This document shows positions 43,533 to 53,639 of a DNA stretch of 64,000 nucleotides, piece by piece (position 1 is the first letter of the stretch; every line of letters begins with the position of its first letter). The stretch is from the NCBI GenBank assembly GCA_018223185.1, contig JAAEYW010000022.1, positions 1 to 64,000 of the forward strand, written 5' to 3'. The stretch comes from Oceanospirillales bacterium (GTDB lineage Bacteria; Pseudomonadota; Gammaproteobacteria; Pseudomonadales; Balneatricaceae). The notes under the pieces were generated by a model that was not told the origin of the DNA, ran no database searches, and saw nothing but the letters and a program-made list of their open reading frames with translations. The translations under genes and the position numbers were made by a program.

Positions 43533-44669
43533 TTACAATGTCCGGGCGTTCAGGTAAGCCTGTTCAGAGACTCCGTGCCACTTGATTGCCTGTTCGCGGA
43601 ACTTCACGAAAGACTCAAACACTTTCTGGGACATCGGATCTTTCGCCGCCTCCTCAGAAACGACCTCATCAGACAGCGTCTTAATCTGTTTCAGGACATC
43701 GTCAGGGTACGGACGCAGCTCTACACCGTGTTCACTCACCAGTTGTTCCAGCGCACGATTATTCTTCGCTGTGAAATCAGCCAGCATATCCTGGTTGGCA
43801 ACCCGGATCGCATTACGCACGATAATCTGCAGATCTTCCGGCAGTTTCTCAAAGGCTTCCTTGTTCATGAAGCACTCAAGGGTGGTGCCAGGCTCATGCC
43901 AGCCAGGGTAGTAATAGTATTTAGCGGCTTTATGCAGACCAAATGCCATATCATTATATGGACCTACCCACTCAGTCGCATCGATAGCGCCAGACTGCAA
44001 CGAGGGGAAGATCTCACCGCCCGGCAATAACACCGGAGTACCACCGGCACGTTTCAGCACCTCACCACCCAGACCTGGGATCCGCATTTTCAGACCTTTC
44101 AGGTCTTCAACCGAATTGATCTCGCGGTTGAACCAGCCACCCATCTGCACACCGGTATTACCTGCAGCGCCCGGGATCAGGCCGAACTCAGCATAAACCT
44201 CTTCCCACAGTTCCATGCCGCCGCCATGATACAACCAGGAGTTCATCTCCTGCGCTGTCAGACCAAACGGAACGGCAGCAAAGAATTGTGCCGCACGGGA
44301 TTTACCTTTCCAGTAATATGCTGCGCCATGCCCCATCTCCGCTGTACCCCGGGAAACGGCATCAAAAATTTCCAGCGCCCCGACCAGCTCTTTTGCACCA
44401 TAGACTTTCACATGAATCCGGCCACCACTCATCTGACCAATAAGGTCAGCCAGGTAGTTGGCACCCGTTCCCAGGCCGGGAAAGTTCTTCGGCCAGGTGG
44501 TTACCATTTTCCACTCTATAGTTTCCGGCTTTTCTGCAACTGCCGGAGCTGCAGGCTGAGGAGCCGCCGGTGTGCAATCAACAACCTCTTTCTTCTCTTC
44601 AGTACAGGCCGCCAGGCCAGCAGCTGCGACTCCCAGACCGAGCACTTTGACAATATCACGACGTTTCAC
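43533..44669 (-). CDS. dctP: TRAP transporter binding protein, TakP-like, with Tat lipoprotein signal
   Basis: A periplasmic receptor of 378 aa, starting at GTG with a GGGAGA site. The signal has twin arginines (MKRRDIVKVLG) and a lipobox LAAC with Cys22, so it may be exported folded by Tat and then lipidated. The mature part matches the TakP family of 2-oxo acid or hydrophobic acid receptors: VYGAKELVGALEIFDAV, YYWKGKS, NTGVQMGGWFNREI, DATEWVGPYND and KYYYYPGWHEPG. It presumably feeds dctQM. Substrate cannot be fixed from sequence. Confidence 0.9.
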   Translation of the reverse strand: MKRRDIVKVLGLGVAAAGLAACTEEKKEVVDCTPAAPQPAAPAVAEKPETIEWKMVTTWPKNFPGLGTGANYLADLIGQMSGGRIHVKVYGAKELVGALEIFDAVSRGTAEMGHGAAYYWKGKSRAAQFFAAVPFGLTAQEMNSWLYHGGGMELWEEVYAEFGLIPGAAGNTGVQMGGWFNREINSVEDLKGLKMRIPGLGGEVLKRAGGTPVLLPGGEIFPSLQSGAIDATEWVGPYNDMAFGLHKAAKYYYYPGWHEPGTTLECFMNKEAFEKLPEDLQIIVRNAIRVANQDMLADFTAKNNRALEQLVSEHGVELRPYPDDVLKQIKTLSDEVVSEEAAKDPMSQKVFESFVKFREQAIKWHGVSEQAYLNARTL

Positions 44670-44883
44670 AAGGCTTCTCCCTAATCGTCATTTTTGTAAT
44701 TTAACTGTCTAACGTTATTGTATTTTTTATTTATAACGCACCGAACATAGCACCAAGTGATAATGGCTGCAATTTCAAATAGTAAGCACAGGCTGATTGC
44801 TGAATCCGCAAATATAAAATGCGCTGGTAATGAGGGACGCATTTATTCTATTAACCTGAATTACTGATATACTCTGTTCCGTT

Positions 44884-45792
44884 ATGCCTAACCTGAATAC
44901 GGAAACCAGCTTGCAGCCGCTTAATCTTCTTAAATCTATTGCCGACGCGAAAACCAGTCTGCGAAAATCAGAGCAGAAAGTTGCCGATTACGTATTGGAA
45001 CATCCCTCCGATGTGATCCACATGCGTATTGTCGATCTGGCCTCTGAGGCGAATGTAAGTGAACCTACCGTTGTGCGGTTCTGCCGCGCACTCCACTACG
45101 ACGGCTTTCAGGATTTTAAGCTAACTCTCGCTCAGGGACTTGCCAGCAATGCAAACTTTGAACAGTTCTCCCTGAATAGCAAAGATACTGTCAGCGAATT
45201 CAAGCAGAAGATCTTCGATTCAACGGTAGGCAATATGATGCGGGTTCGTGAAGAGCTCGACGCCAATACCCTGGAAGAAGCGATCAATGCGATTGCCAGC
45301 ACTAACCGGCTGGAGCTCTATGGTTTTGGCGCATCAGCGCCGGTATGCAACGACGCACAACATAAATTTCATCGTCTGAAGATTGCAGCGTCAGCCTATT
45401 CCGACCCTCACATGCAGATGATCTCGGCCACAACACTGACAGAACAGGATGTAGTCATCGCGATCTCTCAGACAGGTCGCACCAAAGATCTGCTGCATGC
45501 AGTAAAACTGGTCAAAGATGCCGGCGTCACAGTCATTTCGCTTTGCCCCAGTAATACCCCCCTGTCAGATCTGGCCAGTATCGCCATCCATATTGATCTG
45601 GAAGAGGATAAAGACCTCAGCACGCTGATGTCATCCCGGGTGGTTCACCTGGTGGTCATCGATGTGCTCGCGGTTGGCGTAGCCATGAAACTGGGACCCG
45701 GCCTGCTGGATCACCTGAAAACGATCAAACGCAGCCTGAAGAGCCTGCGCCAGAACGATAAACGCCTGCCACTGCGAAAAACCGAAGAATAA
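44884..45792 (+). CDS. hexR: RpiR-family regulator, HexR-like
   Basis: A DNA-binding regulator of 302 aa. The N-terminal HTH_6 domain (about residues 15-90) has ANVSEPTVVRFCRALHYDGF, typical of HexR. The SIS sugar-phosphate domain (about 130-265) has YGFGASAPVCNDAQHKF and VVIAISQTGRTKDLL. HexR represses central sugar genes (zwf, edd, gap) and responds to KDPG in pseudomonads and Shewanella. No such gene is next to it here, so the call rests on protein features. TATACT at 44868-44873 may be its -10 box. Confidence 0.85.
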   Translation: MPNLNTETSLQPLNLLKSIADAKTSLRKSEQKVADYVLEHPSDVIHMRIVDLASEANVSEPTVVRFCRALHYDGFQDFKLTLAQGLASNANFEQFSLNSKDTVSEFKQKIFDSTVGNMMRVREELDANTLEEAINAIASTNRLELYGFGASAPVCNDAQHKFHRLKIAASAYSDPHMQMISATTLTEQDVVIAISQTGRTKDLLHAVKLVKDAGVTVISLCPSNTPLSDLASIAIHIDLEEDKDLSTLMSSRVVHLVVIDVLAVGVAMKLGPGLLDHLKTIKRSLKSLRQNDKRLPLRKTEE

Positions 45793-45878
45793 ATATCTCC
45801 TCTGTTTCCTCTTTCTGTAACATTTTTACGCCAGTATCTGCCCCGTAAGCGCCTTTTATAAGGCCTATAACTTATTGA

Positions 45879-45911
45879 AATTCTCTTTTGGCTGGTATAA
45901 AAAAGAGAATT
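45879..45911. other. 11-bp perfect inverted repeat after hexR
   Basis: AATTCTCTTTT at 45879-45889 and AAAAGAGAATT at 45901-45911, separated by 11 bp. There is no T run after it in either direction, so it looks more like an operator or processing site than a terminator. It lies between the hexR stop and the small gene at 46002. Confidence 0.5.
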
Positions 45912-46001
45912 CCTGTTAATCAGAAATACGAGGCGGTCTGTCAGCCTGTCAGATTTATGGGCTTTCAGATGAACTTTACAGAGGGTATAGGAGCACATTC
46001 T

Positions 46002-46208
46002 ATGCTTATACGGAAAGATCAGGATCTGAACGAAATCCAGACAACGGTGTTCGATATCATCGTCGGTATCGAGGAGCATAAAAAGCAGGCTAAACAAAAG
46101 ATAGCCAGCCAGAGAAGTCTGTCGGTCAGACGGGCGCTCGAAGAGCGTAAACAGCGAAAAGAGCTCGAATATCAGATTAACGATGAGCTCTGGTTTAACG
46201 ATATCTGA
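46002..46208 (+). CDS. Small charged protein, PA3496-like
   Basis: A 68-aa protein, strongly charged and predicted helical. The C-terminal part, VRRALEERKQRKELEYQIND followed by ELWF, resembles the short PA3496 family (putative envelope integrity), whose function is unknown. I chose the ATG at 46002, 8 bases after AGGAG. The longer open frame from 45888 would have no ribosome site and would run over the upstream inverted repeat. Confidence 0.6.
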   Translation: MLIRKDQDLNEIQTTVFDIIVGIEEHKKQAKQKIASQRSLSVRRALEERKQRKELEYQINDELWFNDI

Positions 46209-46220
46209 AACCGATGCATA

Positions 46221-46251
46221 CCCCCCCCTGCAACGAAATTACAGGGGGGGG
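46221..46251. other. C8/G8 hairpin between convergent genes
   Basis: CCCCCCCCTG at 46221-46230 pairs perfectly with CAGGGGGGGG at 46242-46251 across an 11-nt loop. There is no strong T run on either strand. It sits between the PA3496-like gene and the convergent glutamate synthase-like gene, where it may act as a terminator or RNA end. Homopolymer tracts of eight are prone to slippage. Confidence 0.65.
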
Positions 46252-46270
46252 TTAGTGGCTTTCTGATTCA

Positions 46271-47761
46271 CTACATCTCAGGATAAAGAATATCCAGCGG
46301 TACTGATCGACCACTGTCGATCACTATCGCGGCGTGCTTACGTTTCAGCTTTCTCGGCTCAGTTACCCCGCAGGAATGAGCAATCATCTCCACTTCATGG
46401 ACCAGGTTATCATGATAGTGAGTTACCCTGACGGCCTTATCTTCCGGCACTAACCCCCGCTGCAGATCTTTATTGTGGGTGGTAATACCGGTGGGACAGG
46501 TGTTCTTATTACACTGCAGCGCCTGAATACATCCCAGCGAAAACATGAAGCCCCGGGCGCTGACACAGAAATCGGCCCCCATACAGAGTGCTGCAGCCAC
46601 ATCGGTTGGGTTGATACACTTCCCCGAGGCAATTACCCGGATTCGCTCACGCAGGCCATGCATAATCAGCTTGTTTACCAGTATTGGCAGGCTTTCCCGT
46701 AACGGCAACCCGACGCTGTCCATCAGTGGCATCGGTGCAGCACCGGTGCCTCCATCACTGCTATCCAGTGTTATAAAGTCCGGGGCCTCCTCAATCCCAC
46801 GGGAGATCACCCGCTCACAAAACTCATCCAGCCAGTCAGTAGAGCCCAGCACCAGCTTAAAGCCGACCGGCTTGCCGGTGACCTCACGGATATGACTGAC
46901 GAGGTCCAGCAGATCATCGGCAGAGTCGACCTCTGGATGACGGTTGGGGCTGATAGACGCAACCCCTTCAGGAATACCACGAATGGCTGCAATCTCAGCG
47001 GTCACCTTTTCACCAGGCAACATCCCCCCTTTACCGGGCTTGGCTCCCTGACTCAGCTTAATCTCAAACATCCGCACCTGATTATAGGCAGCCTTCTCTC
47101 TCAGCTTGTCGTCGCTGAGCAAACCCTGTTCATCACGCATCCCATATTTAGCGGTACCTATCTGGCAAACAATATCGCACCCGCCTTCCAGATGAAACGG
47201 TGATAATCCACCCTCTCCGGTATTCATCCAGCACCCCGCTTCACGGGCACCGTTTGATAGCGCCCGGATAGCGGGTTTTGAGATAGCACCATAACTCATA
47301 CCGGAGATATTAAAAAAGGACCTGGCATCATAGGGTTGACGACAATAGGGGCCTATTCGCAACGGCTGATTTTTGACCGCATCCTCCGCCAGTGTCGGGA
47401 AGGGGCAGTTGAGGAAATAATAGGTGCCCGTTACCCGCAGATCCCTGGATGAACCAAATGCGACAGTGTTATCAATGTTCTTTGCGGCACGATAACACCA
47501 GCCGCGTTGTGCCCGGTTAAACGGCATCTCCTCACGATCCATGGCGAAGAAGTATTGCCGGAAGAACTCTCCCAGATGCTCAAACACATAACGAAAACGA
47601 CCAAACAATGGGTAATTGCGTCGAATGGTCTGGCGGGTCTGATGTTTATCAATCTGATATATAATCAGCGCAGCAATCAGCCCGGCAACGAAAATCAACA
47701 GCAGGATGCCGCCCAGAATTGCAACGAAGTTAATCGCAAAGCTACTGACGGGGTCAATCAT
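46271..47761 (-). CDS. Membrane-anchored glutamate synthase-like FMN protein
   Basis: A 496-aa protein. The N-terminal membrane helix spans about residues 10-37. The rest is the central FMN/Fe-S domain of glutamate synthase large subunit (GltB type): FNISGMSYGAISKPAI, GEGGLSPFH, GAKPGKGGMLPGEKV, DSSDGGTGAAP and the Fe-S ligands C-x5-C-x4-C in GCIQALQCNKNTCPTGI. It lacks the glutaminase domain and the GltD partner, so it is probably not a classical glutamate synthase. The family is common but its reaction is unsettled. It is monocistronic. Confidence 0.88.
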   Translation of the reverse strand: MIDPVSSFAINFVAILGGILLLIFVAGLIAALIIYQIDKHQTRQTIRRNYPLFGRFRYVFEHLGEFFRQYFFAMDREEMPFNRAQRGWCYRAAKNIDNTVAFGSSRDLRVTGTYYFLNCPFPTLAEDAVKNQPLRIGPYCRQPYDARSFFNISGMSYGAISKPAIRALSNGAREAGCWMNTGEGGLSPFHLEGGCDIVCQIGTAKYGMRDEQGLLSDDKLREKAAYNQVRMFEIKLSQGAKPGKGGMLPGEKVTAEIAAIRGIPEGVASISPNRHPEVDSADDLLDLVSHIREVTGKPVGFKLVLGSTDWLDEFCERVISRGIEEAPDFITLDSSDGGTGAAPMPLMDSVGLPLRESLPILVNKLIMHGLRERIRVIASGKCINPTDVAAALCMGADFCVSARGFMFSLGCIQALQCNKNTCPTGITTHNKDLQRGLVPEDKAVRVTHYHDNLVHEVEMIAHSCGVTEPRKLKRKHAAIVIDSGRSVPLDILYPEM

Positions 47762-48077
47762 GTTCCGAACTCCTAAATAGAGTGAATCCGCGCATCATTC
47801 AAAATTACAGCAACAATCCTATCCTGTTATAACGGTATTGCCTACGGGAACTACACAAGGGTTTCAATCAGAATAGATAAAAACAGGTTTAGCTGTTTTG
47901 CTAAGCCTGAGGTTTTCCTGTCGCTGCCTGTTAACGCCAGACAGTAAAGATTCATCCGGGAAAATCAACTCCCTGTTAATTTTCCGGCTAAAACCAAAAC
48001 TCAAACAATCTGACCTTTTTATCTTTCCCGCTTTGTCGGTTCAGTTTTTCTGGTTTACGGACGCCAGATGACTCCCT
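47762..48077. other. 316-bp spacer upstream of the glutamate synthase-like gene
   Basis: No gene was seen. An imperfect inverted repeat, CCGGGAAAAT at 47956-47965 with ATTTTCCGG near 47979-47987, lies past the 3' end of the chemoreceptor gene and could end its transcript, though no T run follows. The promoter of the gene at 46271-47761 should lie near its start; no clear hexamers were picked. Confidence 0.4.
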
Positions 48078-50036
48078 TCAGACTTTAAAAAGTCCGACCT
48101 GGCCATGCATGCCTTCAGAAAGAGTATGCAGCTTACGGGATCGCTCCAGTCGGGTATCGGCATTTTCAAACATCTGATCAGCAATCATTTTAATCTGGGA
48201 GGTGTTCTCTGATATCCCGTTATTTACCATACTCTGCTGCTCTGTCGCCGTTGCAATCTGGGCAGACATGTCACTGATATTGTTCACAGAGTCGGTTATC
48301 AGAACCAACTGCTCATAAGCCTGACTCGCCTCTGCAACAGAGTTTTGAGCCATCGCTTCACTGCTGGTCATAATAGACACAGCCTGCTGCGTTGTAGACT
48401 GAAGCGTCGATATCATATTCCGGATATCAGCCGTGGATACCGTTGTTTTCTGTGAGAGACTTCGAACTTCATCAGCAACGACGGCAAATCCACGACCATT
48501 CTCTCCTGCACGTGCAGCTTCAATTGCAGCATTTAATGCTAACAGGTTGGTTTGTTCTGCTATTCCCTGAATGGTACCCAGAATCGAGTTTATCTCATGA
48601 GAATGCTCGCTCAGTTTGAGGATAACCTGTGATGCTGTGCTAACCTCTCCTGCCAGATCATCGATTGAATCCCGGGCTTTCATTACCACCGCCTGGCCCT
48701 GCTTGCTAAAACGGGCACTTTCACTGGCAGCGTGAGATGTACTCTCAGCATTGGCAGCAATTTCCTGAGTCGCTGCCGACATCTCCTCCACTGAAGTGGC
48801 CACCAGCGTGATCTGATCTAACTGATGCCGGACCTCAGCCATAGACCCATGGGCACTCTCTGCTGCCGCATCGGCGCTACTTTTTAATTCTCCGGAAAGC
48901 CCGACAATCTGTTGAATAATAGACTGCAGCTTTTCAATAAACTGATTGAATGACCGGGATAGCTCGCCAACCTCATCATTCGACTCTATCGGTAACCGGG
49001 TGGTCAGATCACCCTCCCCATCGGCAATACTTTTCAAAACATCAGCCACACTATCAATCGGCCGGGTAATCAGTTTAGAAAACAATGCGCCAACCGAAAT
49101 GAATAACGCAATAAGTACCGCTGCAATTATCAGAGATAACCAGGCAATTCTATCAGCCGTTGCAAACACTTCATCGGCGGGAACCAGCGCAATAAAGCGC
49201 CACCCCAGATCGGAAGATTTAACGACTTTTGCCAGATAACGCTCGCCATTGCGCTCCACTTCGAGTAATCCGGCGTCAACGGATAGCAGCTGTTTAAATA
49301 GCGGAGTGTCCAGCGTACTGACTTTTTTAAAGCTATGCTCAGGAAAGAGTGGATCAACTAAAACAGTTCCGTTGTCTTCAACCAGCAGGATATGTCCACT
49401 CTCTCCAATTTTTATCTGTTTCACAATTTCTGTCAGCTGTTTAACTGAAACATCCATCGACTGCACACCCAGAACCTGGCCAGAATCATCAGTTATCGTC
49501 TTAGCTGTTCCCACAAAAGTTGCATCATCACCCGCCCAGTAATAAGCCTCTGTACGTACTACCTTACCGGGGTTTTCCAGTGCCTTCTTATACCACGGAC
49601 GGGATCGTGGATCGTAAGCATCCTTCATTCCTACGTCAGGCCACTGAATATAACCACCGTCAGCCCGTCCGGAATAGACATAAGCCAGACCCGGGTGGGA
49701 TTGACCAAATCGTTCGTATAAGCGGAACAGTTCAGCTTCCGGTCCTTTGGCACTCAGATGCGATGTGAAACTACCAGGCCCATTAACAAAGCTTGATAAC
49801 TTGAAACTGGTATCTTTCACTAACGGAATATCCGCCAGGAAAGTAACGTTATCGGCAATTGCTTTAAAAAAGAGGTTAAACGCATTATCGATCTGGACGA
49901 TCTCTTTGCTGCTGCTGGTTTCAAAATTATCCAGCGCGGTCTCTCTGGCTTCATAGATGGAAAATGATGAGATGATAATGATTGGCACAATGACCGAAAC
50001 TGTAATGAACAGCAGCAATTTAGTACGAATTTTCAT
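48078..50036 (-). CDS. Methyl-accepting chemoreceptor with Cache sensor domain
   Basis: A chemoreceptor (652 aa) with TM1 at about residues 8-29. A periplasmic double-Cache domain (about 35-275) carries the characteristic [15 protein letters not shown] and [11 protein letters not shown] lines. TM2 is at about 285-310, followed by HAMP and a signalling domain with the tip [20 protein letters not shown] and VADEVRSLS. Ligand unknown; double-Cache receptors often bind amino acids or amines. I chose the ATG at 50036, with AGGA 7 bases upstream. It is unlinked to other chemotaxis genes, although the Chp-like operon is 9 kb away. Confidence 0.92.
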   Translation of the reverse strand: MKIRTKLLLFITVSVIVPIIIISSFSIYEARETALDNFETSSSKEIVQIDNAFNLFFKAIADNVTFLADIPLVKDTSFKLSSFVNGPGSFTSHLSAKGPEAELFRLYERFGQSHPGLAYVYSGRADGGYIQWPDVGMKDAYDPRSRPWYKKALENPGKVVRTEAYYWAGDDATFVGTAKTITDDSGQVLGVQSMDVSVKQLTEIVKQIKIGESGHILLVEDNGTVLVDPLFPEHSFKKVSTLDTPLFKQLLSVDAGLLEVERNGERYLAKVVKSSDLGWRFIALVPADEVFATADRIAWLSLIIAAVLIALFISVGALFSKLITRPIDSVADVLKSIADGEGDLTTRLPIESNDEVGELSRSFNQFIEKLQSIIQQIVGLSGELKSSADAAAESAHGSMAEVRHQLDQITLVATSVEEMSAATQEIAANAESTSHAASESARFSKQGQAVVMKARDSIDDLAGEVSTASQVILKLSEHSHEINSILGTIQGIAEQTNLLALNAAIEAARAGENGRGFAVVADEVRSLSQKTTVSTADIRNMISTLQSTTQQAVSIMTSSEAMAQNSVAEASQAYEQLVLITDSVNNISDMSAQIATATEQQSMVNNGISENTSQIKMIADQMFENADTRLERSRKLHTLSEGMHGQVGLFKV

Positions 50037-50133
50037 AGAACGATCCTGAGAGATGAAATTATTATTTTTTTTCAGGAGAATCATCGGTGACCGAAAAAGC
50101 CCCATCGATCTGAAAAGTGAAGTAGTGCCAGAA

Positions 50134-50167
50134 GAAAGTATAACGACTATCGCCATACTATACTTTC
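50134..50167. promoter_or_regulatory. Inverted repeat upstream of the chemoreceptor gene
   Basis: GAAAGTATA (50134-50142) and TATACTTTC (50159-50167) form a perfect 9-bp inverted repeat about 100 bp before the chemoreceptor start. GTATAAC occurs twice across it. It overlaps TATAGT and TATACT sequences that could serve as -10 boxes on the minus strand, so an operator role is plausible. Confidence 0.4.
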
Positions 50168-50292
50168 GTATAACAACCAGATTGGGTAATAAAAATGATA
50201 TATTTCAGGGGAAAACTGTCCCCTTGATGCACATGAAAGACTGACCTGAAGACGATAAACAGAGCGTATTTCGCCATCAGGCCAGGTAAGCG

Positions 50293-52122
50293 TTATTCCA
50301 CCGTGACAGATTTAGCCAGATTACGTGGCTGATCGACATCAGTGCCTTTCAGGCAAGCGACATAGTAAGCCAGCAACTGCAGCGGTATTGAGTAGATGAT
50401 CGGCGCCATAACCGTTGGCACATCCGGCAGGGTAATCAGTTCCAGATCATTACCCGGCTTCACCTGCGCTTTGGAATCGGCGAACAGAAACAGTTTTCCG
50501 CCCCTCGCCCGTACCTCTTCCAGATTAGCCTGAAGCTTTTCCAGCAGAGAGTTATTAGGCGCAACCGCCACTACTGGCATATCTTCGTCAACCAACGCCA
50601 GAGGACCATGTTTCAGCTCACCGGCAGGATAAGCCTCTGCATGAATATAAGAGATCTCTTTAAGCTTCAGAGCGCCCTCAACCGCCACAGGGTAGATTGT
50701 GCCCCGTCCCAGAAACAGAGCGTGGTGCTTATCGACAAAGTGCTCCGCCATTTTCTGGATCTGTGGATCCAGCGCCAATACCTGATCAGTAAGGGCGGAT
50801 AGCTGCTGCAACTGGGCAACAATCTCCTGCTCCCCCTCAAAACCATAGCGACGGGCCAACACCAGGGTGGTCAGCATCAGTACCACCAGCTGACTGGTAA
50901 ACGCTTTGGTTGAAGCGACCCCGATCTCCGGACCGGCATTGGTCATAATCGCCAGATCGGATTCCCGCACCAGTGAGCTGCCTGCGACATTACAGATCGA
51001 CAGGAAGCCAAGATAGTTTTCCTCTTTCGCTTCCCGCAGCGCGGACAGGGTATCAGCCGTTTCCCCGGACTGGGAGATGGTAATAAACAGTGTTCCGGGC
51101 ATACACACGGTTTTGCGATAACGGAACTCGCTGGCCACTTCCACCATACAGGGAATTCCAACCAGTTTTTCAATCCAGTAACGGGCCACCACACCGGCAT
51201 TGTAACTGGTACCACAGGCAACGATCTGCACCATTTTTACCTGGTCAAACAGTTCGGATGCGCCGCTACCGAACACCTGCTCCAGCACATGCCCCTGATG
51301 GATCCTGCCTTCCAGTACATTACGGATAACAGTTGGCTGTTCGTAGATCTCTTTCAGCATGTAGTGACGATATTCGCCCTTGTCTGCCGCATCGTGACCA
51401 TGTTCAAACCGCTGAACCTCACGGGTTGCCGGCTGGCCGGAAATATCTTCAATCTGAGCGCCGGACCGGGTAATAGCAGCGATATCCCCCTCTTCCAGAT
51501 AGATAAAACGGTCAGTCACCTGTAACAGCGCCAGAGGATCTGAAGCGATAAAGTTTTCCTCTATGCCTACACCGATCACCAGCGGGCTGCCCATCCGGGT
51601 GGCCAGTAACAGATCCGGCTGCTGCTGATCGATCACCGCCAGTGCATACGCACCATCCAGTCGTTTCAGAGTCTCTTTCAGCGCCTCTTGCAACGCTTTA
51701 CCGGCGATCACTTCCCGATGAATCAGATGGGTAATAACTTCAGTATCTGTTTCGGATAAAAACTGATAGCCCGCAGCGATCAGTTCTGCTTTCAGAGCGG
51801 TATGGTTCTCGATAATACCGTTATGCACAACGGCAATACGATCAGCAGAGAGGTGCGGGTGGGCATTACGCTGCTCAGGCTTTCCGTGTGTAGCCCAGCG
51901 GGTGTGAGCTATTCCCAGATAACCGGGGAGCGGTAATTCACTCAAAGCAGCATCCAGTTCAGCCACCTTACCAACCCGTTTCAGATGATCAAGCTGGCCA
52001 GATGTGCTATTCAGAACAGCCATACCCGCCGAGTCATAACCCCGGTATTCCAGTCGTTTAAGTCCTTCCAGCAGAATCGCTGAAATATTCCGGCCAGCGA
52101 TAGCCCCTACTATTCCACACAT
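50293..52122 (-). CDS. glmS: Glucosamine-6-phosphate synthase GlmS
   Basis: GlmS makes glucosamine-6-phosphate from fructose-6-phosphate and glutamine, the first step toward UDP-GlcNAc. The protein (609 aa) begins MCGIVGA, with the catalytic Cys2 of the glutaminase domain, then [11 protein letters not shown]. Two SIS isomerase domains follow (about residues 290-430 and 460-600: [26 protein letters not shown]). It ends LAKSVTVE, the conserved terminus. It is 12 bp after glmU; no separate glmR gene is between them. No intrinsic terminator was seen after it. Confidence 0.98.
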   Translation of the reverse strand: MCGIVGAIAGRNISAILLEGLKRLEYRGYDSAGMAVLNSTSGQLDHLKRVGKVAELDAALSELPLPGYLGIAHTRWATHGKPEQRNAHPHLSADRIAVVHNGIIENHTALKAELIAAGYQFLSETDTEVITHLIHREVIAGKALQEALKETLKRLDGAYALAVIDQQQPDLLLATRMGSPLVIGVGIEENFIASDPLALLQVTDRFIYLEEGDIAAITRSGAQIEDISGQPATREVQRFEHGHDAADKGEYRHYMLKEIYEQPTVIRNVLEGRIHQGHVLEQVFGSGASELFDQVKMVQIVACGTSYNAGVVARYWIEKLVGIPCMVEVASEFRYRKTVCMPGTLFITISQSGETADTLSALREAKEENYLGFLSICNVAGSSLVRESDLAIMTNAGPEIGVASTKAFTSQLVVLMLTTLVLARRYGFEGEQEIVAQLQQLSALTDQVLALDPQIQKMAEHFVDKHHALFLGRGTIYPVAVEGALKLKEISYIHAEAYPAGELKHGPLALVDEDMPVVAVAPNNSLLEKLQANLEEVRARGGKLFLFADSKAQVKPGNDLELITLPDVPTVMAPIIYSIPLQLLAYYVACLKGTDVDQPRNLAKSVTVE

Positions 52123-52134
52123 AATTCTGCTTCC

Positions 52135-53502
52135 TTATGATTTTTTAACCGGACGCGGCCAGTTATTCAGATTGGTCTGTTTTGCCCGGGTTATTGCCAG
52201 CTGATCGGCCTTAATTTCCTTAGTGATGGTGGAGCCCGCGCCAACAGTCGCGCCAGAACCAATTTTTACCGGAGCGACCAGGGCGCTGTTAGAACCGATA
52301 AATGCGCCATCACCGATCTCTGTCGTCGACTTATTCACACCATCATAGTTACAGGTAATGGTGCCTGCTCCGACATTTACACCAACACCGATCTGAGCAT
52401 CACCGATATAACTCAGATGGTTAACCTTACTACCCTCGCCAATATGGGCTTTTTTGGTTTCAACAAAGTTGCCGATTTTAGCATTGCTGGCCAGATGACT
52501 CCCCGGGCGGAGCCGGGCAAAAGGACCGATATCACAGTGATCTGCCACCACGGCCTGATCCAGCAATGAGTTCGCCTTGATATGGGTATCAGAACCGATC
52601 ACCGAGTCCTTGATAATACAGTTGGCTTCAATGGTCACGTTATCGCCGATTTCTACCCGGCCTTCCAGAATCACATTAATATCAATTGCAACATCGTGAC
52701 CCACACTGACCTCACCGCGTACATCAATTCGTGCCGGATCAGCCAGAGAAACCCCTTCGAGCATCAGCGCTTCAGCCTGACAACGCTGATACCAGCGCTC
52801 CAGCTCAGCCTGCTGCAGGCGATTATTAACCCCCTGCACCTCTTGCTCGGTAGCAGGCTGAATCGCCTGTATACGCACTCCCTGCTCCGCAGCCATCGCA
52901 ATAATATCGGTCAGATAGTATTCACCCTGCGCATTATTAGAGGAAAGCAAAGGAATCCACTCTCTTAACAGCGCGGTTGGCAGCGCCAGAATCCCGGTAT
53001 TAACTTCGGTAATCGCTCGTTGTGCTTCACTGGCGTCTTTATGCTCAACAATCGCCACAACATCGCCGGCATCACTGCGTACGATCCGTCCATAGCCGGT
53101 CGGATCCGTCAGATTAACCGTCAGCAGACCAAACTGGCCCCGCTCAGCAATCTTCACCAACTGTGCCATTGTATCAGGCCGGGTCAGGGGAACATCGCCA
53201 TACAGCACCAGCACCACCCCATTGTCAGAGATGTTTGGCATTGCCTGAGCCACCGCATGACCTGTGCCGAGCTGTTCAGCCTGAAGCGCAAACTGCACAC
53301 TCTGTCCTGACAGAGCCGATTCAACTGTCTCAGCACCATGTCCGATAACAATATGAGAACGTGAATTTTCGAGCGTCATCGCGCTATCGATAACATGCTG
53401 CAACATCGATTTACCACCAATAGTATGCAGCACTTTAGGCAGAGATGATTTCATCCGGCTACCCTGACCTGCGGCCAGAATAACGATATCAAGGGTATTC
53501 AA
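52135..53502 (-). CDS. glmU: Bifunctional GlmU (GlcN-1-P acetyltransferase / GlcNAc-1-P uridylyltransferase)
   Basis: GlmU makes UDP-GlcNAc for peptidoglycan and LPS. In its 455 aa, the uridylyltransferase domain (about 1-228) has the LAAGQGSRMKSSLPKVLH loop, QLGTGHAV and YGDVPL. The left-handed beta-helix acetyltransferase (about 250-455) has hexapeptide repeats, RLRPGSHL, NYDGVNKS and SNSALVAPV. The start is TTG at 53502; no in-frame ATG or GTG lies nearby, and the N-terminus NTLDIVILAAG aligns with pseudomonad GlmU. A rare start codon may limit translation. It is divergent from the TrmB gene. Confidence 0.96.
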   Translation of the reverse strand: MNTLDIVILAAGQGSRMKSSLPKVLHTIGGKSMLQHVIDSAMTLENSRSHIVIGHGAETVESALSGQSVQFALQAEQLGTGHAVAQAMPNISDNGVVLVLYGDVPLTRPDTMAQLVKIAERGQFGLLTVNLTDPTGYGRIVRSDAGDVVAIVEHKDASEAQRAITEVNTGILALPTALLREWIPLLSSNNAQGEYYLTDIIAMAAEQGVRIQAIQPATEQEVQGVNNRLQQAELERWYQRCQAEALMLEGVSLADPARIDVRGEVSVGHDVAIDINVILEGRVEIGDNVTIEANCIIKDSVIGSDTHIKANSLLDQAVVADHCDIGPFARLRPGSHLASNAKIGNFVETKKAHIGEGSKVNHLSYIGDAQIGVGVNVGAGTITCNYDGVNKSTTEIGDGAFIGSNSALVAPVKIGSGATVGAGSTITKEIKADQLAITRAKQTNLNNWPRPVKKS

Positions 53503-53639
53503 AACAGAGGTATCCCTGGTTAATTACAGCAATGGCCGATCCGGCGACCTGCTGTTGTTGACACGAACAGTAATTTAACAGAACTTTAATCTAACTGCTC
53601 TTAGATGCAATATTAAATGTCAGAGAAAAATTGACAATT

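Noticed and set aside
45711-46097. A 128-codon minus-strand frame across the hexR 3' end
   Set aside because: It overlaps the hexR end and the small PA3496-like gene antisense, and has an Arg-rich, improbable composition.
46271-47761. Classical glutamate synthase large subunit GltB
   Set aside because: Only the FMN/Fe-S core is present, with an added membrane helix and no glutaminase domain or neighbouring GltD.
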